From assembly GCA_013399305.1 (NCBI GenBank), contig VXAI01000139.1:1956598-2020597 (forward strand): a stretch of DNA of 64,000 nucleotides, written 5' to 3'. Position 1 is the first letter of the stretch; every line of letters begins with the position of its first letter. Under the pieces are notes generated by a model, which searched no databases, had not been told where the DNA came from, and worked only from the letters and a program-made list of their open reading frames with translations. The position numbers and the translations under genes are program-made. Of the stretch, positions 49,601 to 61,600 are shown piece by piece. The DNA comes from Rostratula benghalensis (Eukaryota > Chordata > Aves > Charadriiformes > Rostratulidae).

Positions 49601-52600
49601 CTAGCAAATGTTACTATCATAATGCCAAGAATTGCATATAGAAATTTGCAGCCGAAGCTCATGATTTTTTTTTTATTATTTTATTTTTAAGACATCACAG
49701 TCTCATCATATAGCAGGTGTGCAGTGATGTGTTTGACTTAATTGGTTTCCAGTAGAAAAACCTGTCTGGTGCTGGGAATGATGAGTCTTCTATTACTTGC
49801 TGTGAATTTTCATGCCAGCACAGTCAAAAAGTCAAATTGAAACAGATGGAAGAGGACAGTTGGGAAAAGAGTCTCTTATGCAGGAAAAGACTAAAGGAGC
49901 ATGACTTGATAAGTTGGTGAGAGTGAGAACTGGGAAAAGCTGTGATTGGTCACTCAGGGAGTGCACTTCTCTTTCCCTCTCTCTCTTTCTCTTCAGGTTT
50001 TGCACGTACTGGCACAATTCTCTTTAGTCGTCATGGCTTGCAGAGGTGTCAGGTGTCAGTGGGAATAACAGGTTTTCATAGCCCATTGAAGGCTGGGTTG
50101 AGGTGGGATTTCCCACTGTCCACCCACCACCCACACTATTGTGATACCTGCTGCATATTGCATTTCGGTTTCTGGTGATTGAGTTCACCTTTCAGGTGAA
50201 GAGTATTACATAAAGAGAACTGCTCAGGTCACATCGCAGTTGAACCTGAATGACAGGCATATGATGGTGAAGGGCGTTTCTGATTCCAAATATTGTCCAA
50301 ATACCACACCAGGTATTACACAGTATTGCAGGATTTCTGATTGGTGCAGTTTATCCCCCTTTTCTCTCTGAAAGAGTAGCAAAGTTCCCCGTGTTTGAGT
50401 ATGAGAAAAGGAAGCAGACAAGAGGTTGAGGCTGCTGTTTTATACTTAGGCCATAAATAATCCATCTCTTTAATAGCCAGGAGCAGTGTGCAAGGGCTCT
50501 GGACCTCCTGAAGCAATATCAAAGCTGCAAAACTAGTCTGACCGGCATCATCCAGAAACAGGAGATAGTGCTTTCACAGCAAACTTCTTACATGGGAAAG
50601 GAGAATCTGAATAGACTAATAACAAAGGTGAGTAACAAGAAGTAACTGAAAAGGAAAGAAAAGGACAAGCCTTTCCTGGGAGCTTTCAGGTGTAGGATCG
50701 CCCTTGAACGCTCAGCCTTCAGGGCAAATGTTAAGATTTTGCTTTCGCTTTGGCTTCCAAAATAAATTTAGGGACCATATTCAGATTTTGTTTTAAGTTG
50801 ATGTCTAGCTTAGCTTAGTGACTTGACTCAAGACCTTTTTCAAGGGAGAGAATTAAACACAAAAAGGAAACCCAACAACCAAACCAAACTTGTAGGAAAA
50901 CTGCAATTTAGTATCAAAATAAGATGAGATCTTGTCCTACCAAAATCACAGATCAAAATCAATGTTCCCCCTTTAGGATATTTTTTGAGTTAAAAACTTA
51001 TAGTGGGCAGTTTGCAAATATGTAAAAAGAGCAAATTCATTTGTCACTAAGAAGGTACTTTAAAATGTTGTACTGCTTAAAGCGAAAATAGGAATTCATG
51101 CAGCTCCATGGGGCTGCTTGTTTCTCTACTGTTGCTGTAGCTTACAACCAAGAATTTAAATCCATATCCTCTCCTTGTTCCTGTTGCTGGGTCCCAGGCA
51201 GGTCTGCGAGGTTTGTCTGGTGATCTCTATACTAGAAGATGTAATGCTTGTCTCTGGGAAGGAGAGCTTTTAATATCAAATTGCCTAACGGTAGAGGTCA
51301 GTGTTTCTTTTCCAGTGAGCTACTGTGTTGTTTGTAAACACTGACATTGGAATTAAGCACAAACAAGTCCAGTGTTTAAATAGAAAGTAGGTAAAAGGGA
51401 CATTTCTGTTTCTGGCAATGGCATATTTGACAATGGCTATGTTTAAATAACATTTAAGCTTCTTTTTTTTTTTAAAAAAAAAAAAATAGTAGTTCAAAAC
51501 CTGGGGATCAGAATGCCAGGATATAATTTTTATAGTTGTAATAGTATCTCAGACAATTATTAAACTGTACATTGATTATTTCTATAGCCGAGGTTTTGTG
51601 TATGGATGTGCAGTCCCCTTGGATCTTGTGATTACAATTTCTGAAGCAAATGTAATTTTTACTCTATCAGTCAGAAATACATTATCTACAGTTCCCACTC
51701 AGCTATTTTGCAGACAACAACAGAATAATATGGATTTCTAACAGGAAAATACTCCTATCAGCATGACGGAGATATAACAACAAGGATACATATTGTATAA
51801 AATAAATCATTTTGTGTGATGCTCTGTGTTTCTCTAACTTAAAAAGAATAGCACATCAGTTAAAAATATTTTGCTGAATAAACAGTTACAAGTAAGCATG
51901 CTCGTAAATACCCATTTGGTCTTTTTCACAGATTGAAGAGGCAAAAGAGGAATTTAATGATCACTCTGAAGATGTAGACAAAATAAATCAGATCTGCAAA
52001 AACCTTCAATTCCAGCTCAATAAAATGAGGAGCTTTGAGGAGCCTCCATTCGAGAATGAGGCTAACGTTCTTGTGGACAGATGGCTGGATGTATGTAAAA
52101 AGTAAATTATCAGGGTGGTCTTATCTATTATGCATTATAGTAATTGATTCTGACGGGTGTGTAATATTTGGAGTAAATCAAGTGCAATATGGCAAACATT
52201 CTTGAGAGAGAAATCGAAGTGTTTACCAGAGTAAATCTTGCAGAGTGTGTATTACTGGTCGCTCCGATAGTTTATATCATGTGTACACCCTGACAGGAAA
52301 TAATTCCAGGAAATGTGGAAAGGCAGTATTTGTGCTTCCTGCATGAATGTGTAAGCTTCCATAACAACCTCTGTGGATTTAGACTTTGGAGGCAATCTGG
52401 ACAATTACAATGCTGGTGCTTTTGGTCAGAAGTGTTTTCCACTGTCAATCTAAGCAGTGCATCAATACTGAGATTAGATGGTATTTACTGAGAGTAGATA
52501 AACATTAATGAGCAAGGCTCATTCCTAAACCTGCCTTTAAAACTGGCAAGCTGCCATTGTGATTGGTGTGTTTGGTGACATGTGTGGCAGGGATTTAAAT

Positions 52601-55600
52601 ATCTTCTCTGTGACCAGTTCACCGCAAAGACACATGAGATTATTATTTTTTTTCCCTTGTCTCACTTGTTGGTTTTGTGGGTCGTTTCATCTTACTTAGA
52701 TTTTATTAAGCTGCATTTGTTTTTAGAATATAACTCAACATTTTTGAAATCCGTGTGTATTTTCTGTATGTAAATCTCATGCCAGATCAATGAAAAGACT
52801 GAAAACTACTGTGATAATTTGGGAAGAGCTCAGGCTCTGTGGGACAAACTTCTTAGTTTATCTGGCACAATCAACGCTTGGGCAAATGCCGAACTTAAGA
52901 ATGCAGAAGATCATTGTCTGTCTGAAGAGGACCTTATGCAGTTGAAGGTAATTTGAATGGAAATTTTTTTACAGTTAACTTATACTCTAGTGATACAGAT
53001 TTCAGACTATAAACATGCACATTGTATAGAAATACCAGCACTGCAAAAGCAGAGGAGGTTATAACATTTGTAATTGTGTCTGCGTGGGCAGCGTCACTGA
53101 AGATATGTATTGGGAATACAGGTCTTTGATAAATAGATAGCGTGTATACATGCTAAATTGCTTTAAATTGAAGCAACACTGCAAATGCTGCTTTAGACTA
53201 CAAAAGCACCCTCATTCCTTTGTGCTTTTGTAAACACACAGCAGAGAGGAGACCTGGAAAGTCTTGTAGCCTAGAGTACAGCGGTGCGGTTCCCTTGCGC
53301 CTAGAGAAGAAAGAGAAAAGAGCATCTGTAGGCTAATGATTAGGGTTTTTTTTCAGAAATTGCCTCTCAGTGAAGATAGTGGAGCCTCAGAAATGTCTGG
53401 GCGATGCACAGCTGACAAAGAGGTTGCAGAGATGGCTTATTTGCTCCTAGGATCCTTGTCTCAGTGTGTTCCCCAGTGTAAATTAATGCAGCCTTTATAG
53501 TGACTGGCTGCTATGGGTCTCCAGGGGCTGCACATGGGCAGACGTCAGCAGAATCGGGGCTGCCCATGCCCCTTTCCCACAGATTCTAACATTAACTTGT
53601 GATATCGGGGTGCAGTTGGGTGTAAAAACACATGCACTAACTCTTTGCCACTGAGAAACCTCACATACAGGTATAATTATTTTAATTTCTGACTTTAAGG
53701 ACCATAATCAACCAGTGGTGCTGCTTCATTGTGGTTATAGTCTGTATCTACTAAACAAAAATAATTTCCTGCTTGAGTGGGGATGAGACATAAATATACC
53801 CCATATCTGCATTTTTGAAAATATGTGGGCAGTTTTTTCTTAGTGTTTACATGCCACAAATGCCTTGTTTTTTATTACGGCTGTTTGCAGCTTGACTACT
53901 ACTGTTAGTGCTGCTCATGTGTTTTAATTTGCAGTTCAATAAAAAGCCAGGGTGTTCATTGTATATAGATCTTCCCAGGGAGACAGTGGAATCCACGCTG
54001 TGTGGAGGGGGATATTTTATCACATTATTATTGCCTTTACCATTGCATTGTTAGAATTTACCTTGGGTGGTTCAGGTCCCTGAGGGCTCCAGTAAAAATG
54101 CTTAAGGTGGAAACTGCATCTTATGTGCCATTGTTACCTGGAAACTGCTGAAGCCTGGCATGATGTGACCATGCCCCAGCCTGCCTCTACTGGTGCTTAG
54201 GAAGGGCTGTGCTGAGCTGTGGCTGTGCTAAGGTTACTCCACTGCTCCCATGCGAGACCAGAGCTCTCAAAAGAGAGGGGAGGAGAGAGCAAGGGGGAGA
54301 GAAACGATGTTTTCCATGAGCTGCTATGAAAGCAGAATTGGAGAGAAAACTAAAAAATGGCATTTTTGTAAAATTATTGAAAGTGCAAAGTGTGTCAGGT
54401 TCATTTATCAATTGATTATTATTTCTTTTGTTATTGATCCTGACACATCTCTACATTGATGTCACTTACAAAGAAAAAGCCCTAACTATTGCAATGTATC
54501 ATGTTACATAGTCTTGAAACCCAGGGTCCCTTGTGATGCCCAGTACAGCACCAGTGCATGTGCTTTCAAGAGGCCTCTTGCAAAAGAACGGAGTAATGAG
54601 TTATGTGACTGTATATGTAAAGATGATTTTGGTATAAATAATGTGAGAGAAGTTCTGCTTTCCCTTGTAGCCAGTATGCAAATGGGAACCCTTCTAAGGA
54701 CTGCAACCTGTGAATGGGATTTTATGATTGCTTGTATAGAAACTGCGAAGGAATGCTTTGTCCTGAGTTTGGAATATCGATTTGGGAATCTGAGACAGAA
54801 CAACAATTTTATATATATCCTATTTCACAGTTCTGGCTTGTTCCAAAATCCATTCAAATGAGCAGAGGAGTTTTTTTATACAAGGGATTTACATTAAAAA
54901 AGTGTTTTTTAATAGAAACAGCAAGAAATAAATACAAAATCCAGATTATCTTCCTAAAATTTACTTGGGTTAATAGAGAAGTAAAATAATTAAGATTATT
55001 AAATTTCTGCTAGGTTTACATTAACAACTGCTTTGCCTGAGAAACGTAAAGTCTCTCTTGCTCTAGTACAAAAAACCAAAAAAAAGTCTGAATTGCTAAA
55101 ATGAAGGCCAGGAAATCAACCAGTTGTGGGAGCTCTATATGCCAAAATGCAGATTCAGAATATTAGAAATATAATTTTCTAACAGAAACGTGGAAATTAA
55201 TTTCGGGGAAAACCAAGTTTTTTTCCACCCATAGGCATGCTTAAAAGTCCAAGAGCAGAAACTCCAGAAATTTGACAACACGGTGGCTGAGATAGAAGAA
55301 CTTCTGAATAGTAATGAACCTCCACTGGAGCTACAGGTGCGAAGAATCTGTTACAGTAATTTGCCGGTACTAATTACTACAGCCCTGCTTCTAGCATCGA
55401 CTTTGCCATAATAATTTCTTGGTTTGATTTCAATGGACCCAAAGACAGTTGGAGGCATTTTGAAGGCTATAAGCAGTGACATTTCATTTGTTGTCTTTCT
55501 CAATCTGTTAGAACCAAGCCTGTCATTTTAAAGACAAAGGTTTCTCTGTACCTTTTAGGGACTTAGACCTCGCCCAAGTGTCTTGCAGACCTGCTGAAAG

Positions 55601-58600
55601 AAGTCAGCATCAGTGATAAACTGGCTTTTAGCTATTGGCCAAGAACAAGGCACAATGGACCTTGTCATCCCTTCGGGGATCCCAGCAGCTCAGCTTGATG
55701 GCTGTCTTTTTTAAACTGTACCTTTACCTGGATATGGCTTACTGTAGCTTGTAGTATGTAGCTGTTTGTATAGAATGGTGTTTGCTGTGATGTTTTCCTT
55801 TGAGATAGCGGAAGGAAATCTTCATCTTTTTTTGTGTTAATACAGCAGGTTATACATACTTCTCCACTGAAACATTACCCTACCTTGATCCTATACCAGT
55901 TTGCTAAGTATCTGCTCCCAGTCTATCAGATGCACCTTGAGCTTGACCCAGTTTGGCTATTTGTGTGTTTATCCTCAGCAGGCAGTGAACTCCACTGAGT
56001 TTCACTGGGTAAAGTGTTCTAAGGAGCTTAGGAAAGGACTTGACAACCTTGTACTGTGCACAGTATGCTCTTCAGGAGCACCAGATGCCCTGAGCCTCCT
56101 GGGGTGGTGTTTAAGCACGTGGCCAGGATCCCATTGAGTTGCTGTCTCATGCAAATCTGTAGAAGCCTTAAGGATGAGGCTAAGAACCTGTTGCTCCTTG
56201 GTGACTAGTCTCGAGACAGAGCTCCCCGCCTCTCTGTTGTCCTTGCCTGTTTGTTGGGTCATTATGGGAAATTTGCCCTGGTGAGATCACTGCAGGAAGG
56301 TGTGTTACAAAGAGAGCTGGCACCCTCTTTTTCCAGGTAGCCAAAGTGCATGTTAGGGACTTTGTTGAGCTGAGCCTGTACACTGGAGTAGACAGACAAA
56401 TAAATTCATTAGTAAAGCAGCACCAGTAAATGGATCACTAATGAATATGAACTGAGATCATTCCTCCTCAGGAAAAGCAGGGCTTAAATACTACTGGTTT
56501 TCAGTTTGTGGAGCGGGAGGGAAGGAAACTGGAATAAGCTGTGATTGAAACGTGTGGACTTCAGATCATTTAATTGCTTTTTATGTCTACCTGGAGTTCT
56601 GTAATATTCTAGGAAATAAATCCTGAGCAATTTCTTATGTATGTTTATTTCCAATTTTAAGGTCATCAGATCATCTGTTGTGCAAAACATGGAGCTAATC
56701 AAAGAGCTCTTGTCATCAAAGCACTGGACCAGTGAACTCTGCATGAATACAGCAGAATTAAAAGGAGACCTTGATCTGGCCAAGACACAGATTGGAATGA
56801 CTGAATCACTTTTAAAAGCTTTGTCTCCTTCTGATACCTTAGAAATCTTTACTAAATTAGAGGTAGCTGCAAATTATCTTTTATAATTTTTTCCATTATT
56901 TCTCTCCTGAGCAATTCTTCTGAAGTGTTTCACCTGTATATGTTGTAAACTGCTGGAATAATTCAAGTGAAGAGCCTGGCTTGAATATTTCCTTAAGCTG
57001 CCAGAAATGTGAATGAAAAGGCTGTTTTCGCTGGATGTTATCAGACATACTTGATTAACCCTTGCAGGTATTGGATATGGTTAGTGATAGGCATGACAAC
57101 AGTATACCAGCCAAGGTACGTTGAAGTAGTACTTGGGGTTACTGAGTTGTATCTTTTCTAAGACTGGGTAATACACAGAGGTTGTCTTTGTGCCCCTTGG
57201 GACTGCTGGCAAGGGGAGCTCCAAGCAGGCAACTTAAACCAACTTTTCCATCCTCTTTGCACCAGGAAGAGAGGTGAAGAAAAAACTGCTTCCTGCTTTA
57301 AGGCTGGTGAGATTTAAATCCCATGTCAGGGGATTTAAATGTGGGGCAGTGAAATCACAGGCATTGGAAGAAAGATACAGCTTTTAATTAATTCTTCCAC
57401 CTCACTCAAAGTTATCTTTCAGCCTGCTTGAAAGGGACTGGACGTGCAGAGTAAGGTATTTAGGGGTGGAATAGCACTTATGTCAGCTAAGACATTATAG
57501 TTTTTAGGTATTATGCTCTAGAACATACTATATTACTGGGCACTGCAAATGTCTATTCTGTGTGGTGATAAAATGTGCCTGAGTGAATGTATGTGTGATT
57601 ATGTATGCATACAGATGTAGGTACACTATTCAAGGAGAGTTTAGTGCTTATTGATTGCCTTGTTAATGTCAATATACTTTAAGAAAAATATTTTTTCACG
57701 TAGGCAGGAATAAAACGTTTTGCAAAACTCTAGTTTGTAGTAAAGCAGCTCTGCTCAGTGAACTTCTGCTTGCACTTCAAGTGTTTCTTTTTAACAGTTG
57801 TCCTTTTTACTTTTTTTTTAATCTTCAGGAGATACACCAGAAAATTCTGCAACAAAAGCACCATGTGACATTGCTTCAAGAAGAGACAGATTGTCCTGAT
57901 GTGGATGAATTACATAAGCAGCTTCAGTGTGTCACTGATTTATTTAATAAGAAGAAACATGTATTTCAAGATCATTTTATTGGAGTTTTGAACCGTAAGT
58001 AAACACATTACACATTTATGTAGCTTTATCAGTTTGTATTGACTGTCATAATCTCTTAAAGCTATGTGACTAATTTGCTTTTGGTGTCTGAAACTGTTTT
58101 GATATCTCAAACTGCTTCAGGGTACTGAACAAAGGAAAGGTTTCAATAAAAATGGCTTCTGATTCCTACAAACCACTCAGTCTGAATCAAATTATTTTGT
58201 TTCTTATTTTTACATTTGAAAAATAGATAAAGGAAGTATAAAGCATAATCCAGGAACAAATGTCAGAACACAATTTTAAAATACAAAACCCACACTTTTT
58301 CATTTTTTCCAGTCAGTTTTTATTTAATCTGAGTTACGAGAATGCATAGTGTTGTTAGTTACTTTTTGTTTTATGCAGACACAGGATTGTGCAGGTGTAG
58401 AATTAGGCCCAAAGGTAGTCTCATCTTCAAATAGTTTTTGACTGATAGTCATTTGTGTGGAAATAAGCGAAGTGGCCAATAGGCTAATCCAGACTGTCCC
58501 TCCCAGGTGAACAGCTATTTTTATTGTCAATTAAAGTTGGGTAAAAAAAGAGTATGAACTGCAGTGTTTTCTGTCACGTGGTCTGTAGTGAAAAGCAACC

Positions 58601-61600
58601 TTTGGCAGTAGTGCTGATAAATGTAATTACAAATTGTCTGCGATCTTCATGTTAAATAGGACTTACTTTTACAGAATAGAGTTAATGAAGAAAATTGGAA
58701 TGTGTCTTTTTTTTCAGGCCAGTGCAAGAATTTTAATGATTGGTTCAGCAGCACTCAGCTGTCTTTGAAGGACTGCTTTGAGCCCTCAGAAACAAAAACG
58801 ATAATGGAAGAAAGACTGCAGAGACTAAAGGTAAAGTATTCCAACATTCTATTTTTAAGCCTGATTGTTCTTGAGGTTTTACTTTCTTTATACAGGAGCA
58901 TAAAATTCACTGACATTGATGAATGTCACCTGCAAGAAGCAATCACAGATAAGTGGTGGAAGAAGACATGGTGACGTCGTGCCAGATCTGAATGTTGTTT
59001 GCCTATTTCTTCTGTATGTATTTGTGCTGTAGAGAAGAAAATCCAAGTTATCTACTTCACTTTTTCTACAAACAACAACTTTTCCATTTGCAAATGGAAT
59101 AGTCCACAAACTGTGAATTAACATTTATATTGCATACATGATAATATATGCATATTATATATTACATATATAATCATATGTAGGAACTGGGATTGCTGCA
59201 GGCAATGTTGGTAGAGGAAACAGGAGTTGATAAACTCTTGTGACATAGTTCTCTGTTATACAACAGCAAATTTGACAAATGTATCTTGTGTTTGTGGTTG
59301 TATTCAGCGATTCCTAACATCTGAAGGCAAAGACCGAGATATCCAAGAGGTTAAAACTTTATTGGATAAAGTGAAGCATTACTTGCCCAAAGCAAGCATT
59401 AACCACCTTAACAGCCACGTGAGAGATCAAGAAACAGAACTACAAAAACTGATCTCCAAATGTCAAAAACGGGAAAAGGAACTTGATGCTTCTCTCCAGC
59501 AGCTCAGCAGGTAGAGAATTAACGTAGTTTCTGACATTTTAATCACAAGTGATATAAAATAATGCATTATTAAACAGCCACAGTGAATGGCAAACAACCC
59601 TGCTTTTTATTAAAGATGGTATTTTAATAAAGGGTAGTGAATGTTTTGTTGTATGCATCTGTTTTTCTGCTTTGTAGCAGACTCAGTTTTATATGACTAC
59701 GTGCTTATGGATAGTTTCACTGACATGAACTGAGATACTTAAAAATAAAGCTTGTGCTTTTAAAGCTTTGCTTGATCAGGCACATTATATTTATGGTATT
59801 TCTTCAGCAAAATACTGATTTCAACAGATTTTAGTCGTATGGTGCCTCTCATTTTGACCTGTATTTACACTCCCTTTAGCCTTGAAGAAAGCAGCACAGT
59901 CTTGGAAGAATGGCTCACTGCTCAGGAAGCAAAACTAGAAGAGACCAAAAAAGATGAGTCAAAACTTGAAAACTTCTATAAAACACTCCTAATGCAGAGG
60001 TATTGTTTTCTTTGGTCTGTATCTAAGAACTGTCTTCTAAGGAAGGTTTCTCCATGTTGTTACAAGAAATAGATGTTTATTGATTTTTATTATTTTTTTT
60101 TCTGTGTGTGTGTTTTTCAGAAAACCATTTGACTACATAGCTCAGCTAGCAAATTCCTTGAGGGAGGCTCAGTTGACAGAAGATGAAACCATTTCAGAAG
60201 CCATTGACCTCGTTAGTAGATATCAGACACTGATAACGCATGTAAGTGAAACAACAGGGAACACTGAGAGACTTCCAGTGGAAGGACAAAATTTTGAAGA
60301 ACTTGCTCAGGATGTTTCTTGCTGGATCAAAAAACTTGAGGAAGCTGTTAACCAGTGTTCACAGGAAACTGAGTTGCCATCAGACAAAAGGATTAATCGC
60401 TTCAAGGTATCATGTTAAATGTGTTTCTTTTCCACTTCACAGCTGGTGCTAATATTGGGGGAATGCTTGATGGTTCAGCACATTCTAAGAGATACCGTCA
60501 CTGTTCATTGCTTGTGGGTTTGACATATTTGAGGGGTGGAGAGGTCTTGGGATTTTTGTTTGCTTTTGCATAGTTTATTACTCGATCAAGATGAGATTCT
60601 CTGCTGCACCTCTGGATGGAGCAGCACCACACTCCTAAGGTGCTTGTGGCTGTGGACATCTTAATCATAGCCTACTCCAGTGGTGGAGAAGGAGGTCAGT
60701 AATGCAGCTGGGGCATCTGGGAAGCCTCTGACACATGTGTGGATTCTTAGGTGTCCTGCAGTGCTGTTGTGCTTGGACTGCTCCACTGCCTGGGTGGATT
60801 TCTTAGTCCCCAACGTCCTCTTTGGTGTCTCTTCTCTCTGATTCTGTGTGGAGGCCTCCTAAGCAGTATCCAGAAATGACGGTGCTAGGATTTACATGTT
60901 TTGTTCAGTGTGAGGGGTAGTGTTGTGACAAATACCTCTCCCTAAGATTTGCAGAATTTTTTATTTGTCAGCACAGTATTGGTTTTGTTATGTAGAGAAT
61001 AATTAATACATCAGCTTCATTATCCCAGACCTTCTAAACTAGATGATCCATTTGTATATCAGTTATGTGATATGTTGGAAGGAGATTATTTTGTCTTGCA
61101 GAGCCATGTACAAAGTATGAAAAATATAATTGGTAATATGTTTTATTTTGTAACCAAAAATAGTTGTATATGTACTGCTTCTTGTTTAATGCAGGAAATC
61201 ACAGCTCTCAAAGATGCAGGGGAGGCCAAAATACACAACATGGTAGCTCTAGGAGAAATTTTAATGAGAAACGAGAAACATAAGTCAGTGATTCAGCAGA
61301 TGATTTCTGAGCTCCAGAACCAGTGGGAAAGTACCTGTCGGTTAGCTGCTGAATATAGAAGGTAAGGTGGGATTTGTCCACAGGCAGTACAGGTCAATCA
61401 CTGCTGTATTGGCTTTCTTCTCTTCCTGCAACGGTTGAATTTGTAGTTTGGGGGGACAGAACAAGGTATCTACAAAATGTCTGTATTTCTGTGGTGTTGT
61501 GAAGGGCCAGATCATAGTTTGGATTGAAGGGTCAAGTGTGGGGTGTGGCTGGACATCTGATGAGGTCTGTCCTGCTTGCTTCGGATTCCTTTTTGATACT

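Noticed and set aside
54514..54861. A 115-codon open frame in intron 32 as a possible extra SYNE2 exon
   Set aside because: Exons 32 and 33 already join as in the human protein. The translated sequence is not spectrin-like and no suitable splice sites flank it.
60407..60416. GTATCA donor after exon 39 as a possible U12-type intron
   Set aside because: It does not continue as the U12 consensus (GTATCCTT) and the intron ends with an ordinary TTAATGCAG acceptor.
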